Below are positions 57,669 through 64,000 of a stretch of 64,000 nucleotides of DNA, piece by piece. The translations under genes were made by a program, and so were the position numbers. How positions within the stretch are numbered: position 1 is the first letter of the stretch; each line of letters begins with the position of its first letter. The notes beneath the pieces were generated by a model, which worked only from the letters and a program-made list of their open reading frames with translations, was not told the origin of the DNA and searched no databases. The stretch comes from Alphaproteobacteria bacterium (lineage in GTDB: Bacteria; Myxococcota_A; UBA796; UBA2385): the NCBI GenBank assembly GCA_020632755.1, contig JACKEY010000004.1:186001-250000 (forward strand), in the 5' to 3' direction.

Positions 57669-58765
57669 TCAGGGAGGCGCAGGGCCGTCGAGCATGGGCA
57701 TGGGGGCGAACGGGCCGGGATCGAGCGTCGGCACCGTGACCCACGTGGTTTGGTAGCGCCACTCGCTGGAAGGCGCGTAGGTCGTGCCTTCCGGAAAGTG
57801 GATCGTGTCGGTGCGGTGGGTCTCCGTGCCGACGGGACCCGTGATCCAGTCGGTGCCGAGCCGCGTGTGCAGGAGCTTGTCGTAGCCGTGCCTCGAGTCG
57901 GGATTTGGAACGGCCGTCGACGCGTGCAGCGCGAACCGGCCCTCGTCCACACCCCCCCACTGCAACACGATGGCGTCCAGGTCGACCTCCATCGACTCGC
58001 AACCGACCCAGCCGCCGGCCGGCAGGTCCCAGGCCCAGCGGACGTAGATCTCGCCGGGCAGGAAGCTGGCGTCTCGCTCCCAGACGGCGGTTCCGACGCT
58101 GGCCGTGCACACCGCCGACGAGCTCGAGCCGCTGGTCAGCTCCAAGGTCAGGCCGTGAAAGGTCGCAGTGGAGCCGGCACCCGACACGCCCCCGGTGGAG
58201 TCCGAGTGGCTCGACGTCCGCTGGACGGCTTCGAGCGAGCCGGAGAGGACGCGGCCTCGAGTGGCGCAGGCTGGGTCCAGGCGGAAGTCCCAGTCGTCGC
58301 AGTCGATCTCGCCGTCGGCGTCTTCGTCTTCGCCGGACGAGCAGTCCTCGATGCACGCCGGGGTGTCCGCGCAGTCGCGGTCCGCGCAGTCGATGTAGCC
58401 GTCGAGGTCGTCGTCCACATCGTTCCTGCAGTCCTCCTGGCACGCCGCCACCCCGATGCACTCGGCGTCTTCGCAGTCCCGCAGTCCCGCAGCCCGTCGC
58501 AGTCCTGATCGATCCCGTCGGTGCAGTCCTCGGGCACGCCGGGGTGCACGGATGCGTCTTCGTCGTCGCAGTCCTCGCTGCCGGGGTGGTCGTCGCCGTC
58601 GCGGTCCGGATCGGACGCCCAGGGGATGCCGCCGGTGTCGTCCGTGGCCGTGGTGCTGGGGTCGTCGCGGGGCGCGGGCGCGGCACCCTGCGGGCCGCAG
58701 GCGACCAGCAGGGCCACCAGGGCGAGGGCACCCATCGCGCCGCAGTGGAGATGCTTCGAGGTCAT
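57669..58765 (-). pseudogene. MopE-motif lipoprotein gene frameshifted by an 8-bp duplication
   Basis: The start codon ATG at 58765 overlaps the stop of the next gene (ATGA) and opens a lipoprotein signal ending in LLVAC. The first MopE motif ends in the frame GIDQDCDGLRDC. At 58474-58489 CAGTCCCG is duplicated in tandem, which shifts the frame. The coding sense continues in another frame to 57669 with DCEDAECIGVAACQEDC and DVDDDLDGYIDC. Removing one 8-bp copy restores a continuous protein of about 362 residues matching the paralogue at 58762-59676. It may be a real mutation, a phase-variable switch or a sequencing error. Confidence 0.8.
58474..58489 (-). repeat. 8-bp tandem duplication causing the frameshift
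   Basis: CAGTCCCG occurs at 58474-58481 and again at 58482-58489. The paralogous gene has one copy's worth of sequence at the matching position (GLVDCEEASC against GLRDCEDAEC). Loss of one copy restores the frame exactly. Confidence 0.85.
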
Positions 58766-59676
58766 TCGGCGGCCGCTCCGGTCTTGACGAAGGCGTCGAG
58801 CTGGAACCATGGCCCGACCTCGAGCGTGGGTACTGCGGCGGACGCCGTGTACTCGTCGCTCCGGTAGGACAGATACGAGGTCGACCAGTAGGAGTGTCTC
58901 TCCGCGGTCCCCCAGTCGGTCGGGGCTCCCGCCGCCCACGACCTTGCGCTGTCGCCCGAGTAGGGCCCTCCGTGGTAGTCCCAGTATTCTGGAACCTCGC
59001 GCAGGAGGACGCGGAAGGTCGGCAGTTCCCGCGGGTCGCGCCAGCGCAGCAGGACCCCGTCCCAGTCGATCTCCAGCCGCCCACAGTCCTCGGTCGAGGT
59101 CGCGCCGATGTCCCAACGCCAACGCGGAGGGTCCCAGAGCGACCTCCTCCGAGTCATCACCGCCAGGTCGGCCCGCCAGCGACAGCTCTCCGAAGCGCCT
59201 TCATTGCGGATGCCGAGCTCGAGATCCTCGAAGGTCAGGACCGTGGAGGTGACGCCCGAACAGGACCAGCCGCAGCGGCTGTCCCTGTGCGACCACGCCC
59301 AGACACTCCCCGCCTCGACGCGGACCTCGACCGTGCAGGCCTCGGCGCAGTCGGCGTCGTCGCAGTCGATGTAGCCATCGCGATCTTCGTCCTCGCCCGA
59401 CAGGCAGTCCTCCTGGCAGTTCGGCGCGGACAGGCACGACGCCTCTTCACAGTCCACGAGCCCGTCGCAGTCCTGATCGATGCCGTCGTCGCACACCTCC
59501 GGCATGTTCGGGTGCACGTCCGGGTCGGTGTCGTCGCAGTCCTTCCAGCGGGGGAACCGGTCGCCGTCGGCGTCTTCGCGGCGGTTTCGTGTGCTGGTGG
59601 CGGCACCGAGGCGCGGCTCGGTCGGGGCCGGCTCGCAGCCCACACAGGCGGCCAGCAGGAGGAGGGCTGGCGTCAT
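58762..59676 (-). CDS. MopE-motif lipoprotein (intact paralogue)
   Basis: This 304-residue predicted lipoprotein starts at ATG 59676, overlapping the sulfatase-like gene's stop (ATGA). The lipobox is LAAC at about residues 8-11. A MopE-type motif pair follows (DGDRFPRWKDCDDTDP, GIDQDCDGLVDC, DEDRDGYIDCDDADC). The C-terminal 200 residues have many aromatic and acidic strands (EVRVEAGSVWAW, GRLEIDWDGVLLRW) and look like a beta-sandwich. The next gene is its frameshifted paralogue. All three genes of this operon encode exported proteins. Confidence 0.85.
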   Translation of the reverse strand: MTPALLLLAACVGCEPAPTEPRLGAATSTRNRREDADGDRFPRWKDCDDTDPDVHPNMPEVCDDGIDQDCDGLVDCEEASCLSAPNCQEDCLSGEDEDRDGYIDCDDADCAEACTVEVRVEAGSVWAWSHRDSRCGWSCSGVTSTVLTFEDLELGIRNEGASESCRWRADLAVMTRRRSLWDPPRWRWDIGATSTEDCGRLEIDWDGVLLRWRDPRELPTFRVLLREVPEYWDYHGGPYSGDSARSWAAGAPTDWGTAERHSYWSTSYLSYRSDEYTASAAVPTLEVGPWFQLDAFVKTGAAAE

Positions 59677-61793
59677 GGCGTGCCCGCCGGCGGCGCGGAG
59701 GGCTCGCCGCTGTCCGGTCGTCCGGTCCTGGGGGCGTTGCCCAGCTCGGCGGCCACGGCGCTGTCGACTTCGTCGGCGAGCGCCAGGACCTCGCGGGCGA
59801 CGGGGGAGGGGAGCCGCCCGGCCCGCGCCGCCCGGGCTGCCTGGTCGAGCGTGCGCAAGGCCTCGGCGTTCCGCCCCAGCTCCAGCAGCCAGCCGGTGAG
59901 CGTGATGCGGGCGCCCAGGTGCTCGGGGTCTTCCTGCAGGACGATGCGCAGCGCGTCCACGGCGTCTTCGGGCGATCCCGCCTCCCAGGACGCCAGGGCG
60001 AAGGCCTGCCACGCGGCGGTGGAGCGGGGCTGCTCTTCGATGGCGATGCGCGCATCGGCCAGCGCGCCCTCGAAGTCGCCCTCCTCCCACCGCAGCATCG
60101 CCCGGGCCGTGCGCAGCTCCCCGTGGTCGGGATGACGGGCCAGCCCCTCGTCCGCGAGGGTCCGCGCCTCCTCCCGATCCCCCGACGCGGCGGCCGTGCG
60201 CGTCAGGGCCGCGGTGGCGGCCGGACCCTGCGGATCCAGCGCCAGGGCGTCCCGGAACCAGTCCTGCGCGTCGTCGAGGTCGCCGGCCTGCTCGGCCAGG
60301 AAGCCCAGCCGAAAGGCGGTGTCGCTGGTCGGATGCTCCAGCTGACAGTCGACCAGGGCTTCGTAGGCGCGCTCGAGCTCCCCGGCCTCGAACAAGGTCA
60401 GGGCCTCGAGTCGGCGCACCGCGTAGGAGCGCCCGAGTCGTGCTTCCAGAAGGGCCAGGTCTTCGGTCGCCTGCCGGAAGTCGCGCCGCTCGAGGGCCTG
60501 GCGGGCGCGCCAGGTCAGGGGGATCACGTCGATGACGTCTTCGGGATCGATGGTGGTGTCGACCGGCAGGTCGTCGCCGACGTACCCGAGGGCCGCCAGC
60601 CGGCGCGTGTCGTCCAGGGACAGCCCGTCCCCCGTCGCCTGGGCGTCACCCAGGACCGCGACCAGATCTGCCAGGGATGCGGCATCTCCCGGCCGCGGGG
60701 GCAGCGCGGTCGTGGTGATCAGGTCCCCCGATGCGGGATGGAACCGGCCGTGGGCGCCTTCGACGTAGCGGCCGGCGGCGGTGGTCTCTGCGCGCAGCGA
60801 GGACAGGCCGAGCGTGCGCCAGCCCGCCACGGCTTCGCTGTAGATGCGGTCGCTGCCGCCCTGCCGCAGGTCCGCGCCCTGCAGCCGCCCATCGCCGGGC
60901 AAGCCGACCAGGGCCAGCACCGTCGGCACGATGTCGACGTGTCCGACGGGATCGGAGAACACCGCCCCACCGCGCAGCCGGGGCAGCGCGTCGGTCTCCC
61001 CGGGCAGCGTGCCGCGGGTGCGGACCAGCAGCGGCACCCGCATGGTCGGGTCGTGCAGCAGGAAGCCGTGGGTCAGCTCGCCCCCGTCGCCCAGGCCCTC
61101 GCCGTGGTCGGCCGTCACGACGACGACGCTGTCCGGGCGTGCTTCGTCCCACCACGCCAGCAGGCGGCCGACCTGGGCGTCGGCGAAGGCGATCTCGCCG
61201 TCGTAGGGCTGCTCGCGATGGCGGCTGGCCCAGGGCTCGGGCGGCTCGTAGGGCGCGTGGGCGTCGAACAGGTGGACCCACACGAACAGCGGCCGATCGG
61301 CGTCGGCGCGGTCGCGCAGGGTGGCGATGGCGTCGTCGACCACGACATCGGCGCGGCGGTGGTCGCTCCAGTCGAGCTGGTCGGGCTGGCGGTCCAGGCG
61401 GTCGCTGTAGACGTCGAAGCCCTGGGCCAGGCCGAACCGCGCTTGCGTGGGGAAGGCGGCCGTGAAGGCGGCTGTGTCCCAGCCCGCGGCGGACAGGCGC
61501 TCGGCGAGCGTGAGCTCGTCGTCGGGAAGGATGAAGTCGCCGTTGTCGCGCACGCCGTGGGTGGGCGGCGCCCGCCCGGTCATGATGGTGCTGTGGGAGG
61601 GCGTCGTGAGCGGCGCGCTGCTGTAGGCCCGCGCGAACCGCGCCCCGTCCGCGGCGAGCTGGTCGAGGTTCGGGGTCTCGGCCAGCATGTAGCCGTAGCT
61701 GCCCAGGTGGTCGGCCCGCGTGGTGTCCAGGGTGACGAGCAGCACGGCGGGCGGCGGCTGCGGGGCGCAGGCGAACAACAGGGGCAACAGCAT
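59673..61793 (-). CDS. Sulfatase-superfamily protein with TPR repeats (Thr nucleophile type)
   Basis: This 706-residue protein has a short lipoprotein-like signal (LLFAC). Residues of about 15-330 match the alkaline phosphatase/sulfatase superfamily: LVTLDTTRADHLGSYGY, TTPSHSTIMTGRAPP and VVVTADHGEGLGD. The position of the catalytic Cys/Ser in CxPxR is Thr63 (TTPSH), so formylglycine maturation cannot occur. Thr nucleophiles are known in phosphotransferase relatives such as lipoteichoic-acid synthase. Residues of about 400-650 are TPR repeats (ERAYEALVDCQLEHP, AQDWFRDALALDPQGP). It heads an operon with two MopE lipoproteins. Confidence 0.85.
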   Translation of the reverse strand: MLLPLLFACAPQPPPAVLLVTLDTTRADHLGSYGYMLAETPNLDQLAADGARFARAYSSAPLTTPSHSTIMTGRAPPTHGVRDNGDFILPDDELTLAERLSAAGWDTAAFTAAFPTQARFGLAQGFDVYSDRLDRQPDQLDWSDHRRADVVVDDAIATLRDRADADRPLFVWVHLFDAHAPYEPPEPWASRHREQPYDGEIAFADAQVGRLLAWWDEARPDSVVVVTADHGEGLGDGGELTHGFLLHDPTMRVPLLVRTRGTLPGETDALPRLRGGAVFSDPVGHVDIVPTVLALVGLPGDGRLQGADLRQGGSDRIYSEAVAGWRTLGLSSLRAETTAAGRYVEGAHGRFHPASGDLITTTALPPRPGDAASLADLVAVLGDAQATGDGLSLDDTRRLAALGYVGDDLPVDTTIDPEDVIDVIPLTWRARQALERRDFRQATEDLALLEARLGRSYAVRRLEALTLFEAGELERAYEALVDCQLEHPTSDTAFRLGFLAEQAGDLDDAQDWFRDALALDPQGPAATAALTRTAAASGDREEARTLADEGLARHPDHGELRTARAMLRWEEGDFEGALADARIAIEEQPRSTAAWQAFALASWEAGSPEDAVDALRIVLQEDPEHLGARITLTGWLLELGRNAEALRTLDQAARAARAGRLPSPVAREVLALADEVDSAVAAELGNAPRTGRPDSGEPSAPPAGTP

Positions 61794-61887
61794 CGGGAAC
61801 CTCGTCGAGCGGGGAGTGGCGCGCGAGGTCGAGTCGGATCGCGCCTCTGTTCACCGACCTGTCGCAACGATGGAGCGGACCCCTTGC

Positions 61888-61893
61888 TACCGT
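61888..61893 (+). promoter_or_regulatory. Candidate -10 element TACCGT
   Basis: GCTACCGT lies 26 bases before the ATG at 61920, in the 126-bp divergent gap with the sulfatase-like gene. A GGGAGA ribosome binding site lies between. Confidence 0.3.
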
Positions 61894-61919
61894 CGCCTCC
61901 GGCACCGGGAGACCCCCTG

Positions 61920-63017
61920 ATGGCGCCTCGCCTCGTCCTCCGCATCGAGCGTGATGGCCAGCTGCTCGGCAGCTGGTCCATCGGTGATGCGCCCCTGGAC
62001 ATGTCGGTCGTCGACCTGACCGACGGCCGCACGCTGGCGCGGTTCCAGGCCTGCGCCGAGCAGCTGCACCTGCACGAGCCGATCGGTGGTCCCGTCGACG
62101 AGCTGCCGGTGCCCCTGCACCGGCTGGAGGACGACGACTTCACGATGCCGATGCCCGAGCCGACGGCGACGGGCGGCGAGCTGCCTCCGCTGACGACCGA
62201 GGAGGTGCCGCTGCCGACTCCGCGTACGGCGCGGCCGCGGCCCGTGAACCTCGCGCAGCTGGCGAACATCGACGAGTCGATGCTCGACGACATCGGCAGC
62301 CTGACGGCCGAGCTGGTGCCGATGGAGGAGGAGCTGTTCCCGGTCGGCGACACGGACCTGGGCCCGCGGGCCGAGGAGCTCGAGGCGCTGACGACGGGGT
62401 CCCTCGCCCCGCTCGACGGATCCCCGGTCGACGAGGCGCCGGTCGACGAGGTCCCGGTGGCCGAGGTCGAGGAGCGCGACACCCAGCCCGACGTGGAGCG
62501 GCTGGTGTCCGAAGAGGCGACCGCTCCCGGCGGCGCCGCCCGGCGCCTGGCCCAGCGCAACCTGGCCCAGCTGGCGGCGGCCGACGACGAGCCCAGCCTG
62601 ACGGCCCGCATCGCCCGCCCCGACCGCGAGGACACCGGCAAGCGCGCCAGCACCGATCCCGAGCAGACCGCCCGGTCCCTGGTCCGGCCGCCGGTCACCC
62701 GGGCCCGCCGCCCGCAGCCGGCAGAGGTCTGGGCCCAGAAGCGCGGCGAGTGGAAGAGCATCGGCCAGCTGACCCCCGGCCAGCGGGTCCGCACGCTCGG
62801 CGGCTGGGTCCGGCTGGCCCCCGACGGCCGGCTGGTGGTCAGCAGTGGGCACGATCTGTCCGGCACGGCCACGCTCATCGACGGGCGCATGCTGGAGATC
62901 GACCGCGGCCAGGAGTTCATCGCCCTGCCGCCGGGCAGCTCGGTGATGCTGGCCCACGGCGACCGCGGCATCTACGTGCGCAGCGAGCCGCTGCCCAGCG
63001 CGCAGAACGCCTCCTGA
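61920..63017 (+). CDS. Acidic protein of unknown function
   Basis: This 365-residue cytoplasmic protein starts at ATG 61920 after GGGAGA. Residues 1-60 form a compact beta segment (LVLRIERDGQLLGSWSIGDAPL) that looks FHA-like at low confidence. Residues of about 70-270 are low-complexity, rich in Pro, Glu, Thr and Asp (LPPLTTEEVPLPTP, PVDEAPVDEVPVAEVEERD) and likely disordered. The C-terminal 90 residues form a second beta domain (WKSIGQLTPGQRVRTLGGWVRLAPDGRL). No family was identified. It is divergent from the sulfatase operon. Confidence 0.7.
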   Translation: MAPRLVLRIERDGQLLGSWSIGDAPLDMSVVDLTDGRTLARFQACAEQLHLHEPIGGPVDELPVPLHRLEDDDFTMPMPEPTATGGELPPLTTEEVPLPTPRTARPRPVNLAQLANIDESMLDDIGSLTAELVPMEEELFPVGDTDLGPRAEELEALTTGSLAPLDGSPVDEAPVDEVPVAEVEERDTQPDVERLVSEEATAPGGAARRLAQRNLAQLAAADDEPSLTARIARPDREDTGKRASTDPEQTARSLVRPPVTRARRPQPAEVWAQKRGEWKSIGQLTPGQRVRTLGGWVRLAPDGRLVVSSGHDLSGTATLIDGRMLEIDRGQEFIALPPGSSVMLAHGDRGIYVRSEPLPSAQNAS

Positions 63018-63117
63018 GCCCCCCGGCGGGCCGCGGCCCACCGGATAGGAGCGGCCTCCTCCCCCGGATGGCCCCCTGCTGCGCTTCGACGACGACGCCC
63101 GCACCCTCGACCTGGGC

Positions 63118-64000
63118 GTGCACGATCTGCTCGAGGCGGGACCTCCCTCGGGCCACCTGTCCATGCAGGCCGCGTGGTCGGCCCGGGCCCGGATGCGCGC
63201 CGGTCAGCAGGCCCACAGCGCCTGGCAGGACGAGCGCGCCGCCATCGACGACAGCTTCCGCCGCGAGGTCACCATCAAGCACACGGTGGTGGTGGACGAG
63301 TGGGAGTGCACCGTCCAGGGGCGGGTCGACGGCCTGTCCCACGAAGGCGAGCACGTCGTCGTCGAGGAGGTGAAGTCGACCGCCCTGCCCGGCGACCGGC
63401 TGGCGGCGCTGACCCTGGACGACGTGCCCGGCTACGTCCGGCAGCTGCAGCTCTACCTGTGGTTCCTGGCGGCCGAGGGGCACGATCCCATCGGCCGGCT
63501 GGTGCTCATCGGGCTGGCCGACGGCTTCCGCCGCGTGCTGCACGTGCCCTTCGACGCCGCGCTGGGCGCCTGGCTGCGCTCGCAGCTCGGCTGGATCGTC
63601 GGCGAGCGGCAGCGACGGCTGGCCTGGCTGCACCAGCGGCGCGGCGCGGCCGTGCCCTTCGCCCACGACGCCTTCCGACCCGGGCAGCAGCACCTGGCCG
63701 AAGAGGTCGAGCAGGCGCTGCACAGCAACCGCCACCTGCTGTTGTCGGCGCCCACCGGCTACGGCAAGACCGCGGCGGTGCTGCATGCGGCGATCAAGGT
63801 CGCCTGGGCCACCGACCGCCGCATCTTCTTCGCGACCGCCCGCACGACCCAGCAGCGCATGGCCGAGGAGGCGCTGCTGGCCATGGCCGAGCGGGGGTTG
63901 CCGCTGCGGGCCGTCAGCATCCGGGCGAGGGAGAAGCTCTGCCTGAACGAGGTGGTGGCCTGTCGGCCCGACGCCTGTCGCTTCGCCCGCGGCTACCACG
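63118..64000 (+). CDS. PD-(D/E)XK nuclease-XPD/DinG-like helicase fusion (3' end off the window)
   Basis: Reading continues to the edge. Its coding sense extends upstream to about 63067, but no ATG, GTG or TTG in frame lies there, so the GTG at 63118 is the first conventional start and is uncertain. Residues of about 60-110 show a PD-(D/E)XK core: GRVDGL and VVVEEVKST. At about 215 the helicase starts with Walker A SAPTGYGKT (63746-63772), then FFATARTTQQR (motif Ia). KLCLNEVVACRPDACRFARGYH carries the cysteines of the XPD-type iron-sulfur cluster. It is likely a DNA repair or processing helicase. Confidence 0.85.
   Translation, partial: MHDLLEAGPPSGHLSMQAAWSARARMRAGQQAHSAWQDERAAIDDSFRREVTIKHTVVVDEWECTVQGRVDGLSHEGEHVVVEEVKSTALPGDRLAALTLDDVPGYVRQLQLYLWFLAAEGHDPIGRLVLIGLADGFRRVLHVPFDAALGAWLRSQLGWIVGERQRRLAWLHQRRGAAVPFAHDAFRPGQQHLAEEVEQALHSNRHLLLSAPTGYGKTAAVLHAAIKVAWATDRRIFFATARTTQQRMAEEALLAMAERGLPLRAVSIRAREKLCLNEVVACRPDACRFARGYH

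Noticed and set aside
1..64000. tRNA or rRNA genes
   Set aside because: No cloverleaf-like or rRNA-like sequence was noticed in the intergenic gaps; all gaps are short or repeat-rich.

Overview
The window is one dense stretch (53 protein genes, almost no intergenic space) of very GC-rich bacterial chromosome. GTG and TTG starts are frequent and many stop/start pairs overlap (GTGA, ATGA, TGATG). The organism is most likely a member of Myxococcota or a close relative. The evidence is a MYXO-CTERM-type sorting tail on the 1030-residue protein at 13986-17078, at least five exported proteins with MopE-type Asp/Cys repeats, a transmembrane pseudokinase, and about a dozen predicted lipoproteins with Asp/Thr/Gly-rich linkers. 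No tRNA, rRNA, CRISPR array, insertion sequence or prophage gene was recognised.

Layout. 1-9916: cell-surface block. It holds a truncated PQQ-propeller protein, a MopE-repeat lipoprotein, a stand-alone 2-oxoacid dehydrogenase acyltransferase domain, and an apparent operon of FG-GAP lipoprotein, exported protein and transmembrane pseudokinase. 10041-13917: ndk, an unknown protein, a YuiH-like sulfite oxidase homologue, a small membrane protein, a TIGR01777 epimerase and a signal peptidase I homologue that lacks its catalytic Ser and Lys. 13986-22396: the MYXO-CTERM protein, a nitrilase-family amidase, a Cys-motif protein, and a divergent pair of glycosyltransferase/coiled-coil protein and double radical-SAM/SPASM protein. 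22436-33414: two Hsp20 genes, yggS-maf, an exported protein, histidine phosphatase plus giant NAD-glutamate dehydrogenase, a phosphoesterase lipoprotein and a PmbA/TldE-like protein.

33433-43638: a second surface block with tandem ASH/PKD lipoproteins, a PPC-domain lipoprotein, a chalcone-isomerase-like protein, a lamin-tail lipoprotein, a methyltransferase overlapping an orphan secretin STN domain, another lipoprotein, a sterol-desaturase-family protein and a YbhN-like flippase-family protein. A 488-bp non-coding stretch with a heptanucleotide repeat follows. 44127-57602: membrane protein plus M23 peptidase, a SDR/F420-reductase-like pair divergent from a LysR regulator, class II ribonucleotide reductase with two NrdR-box-like sites, gltX, GNAT acetyltransferase, THUMP methyltransferase, ferredoxin, a 434-bp non-coding stretch with a 73-bp tandem repeat, PPK2 and M32 carboxypeptidase. 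57669-64000: an operon of sulfatase-like/TPR protein and two MopE-type lipoproteins, the last frameshifted by an 8-bp duplication; an unknown acidic protein; and the start of a nuclease-helicase cut by the window edge.

Housekeeping genes are interspersed with lineage-specific surface genes. The most unusual signals are the CTAGC-N3-GCTAG dyads at convergent gene ends, the two non-coding repeat islands, the duplicated radical-SAM protein, the catalytically dead signal-peptidase and kinase homologues, and the 8-bp duplication frameshift.
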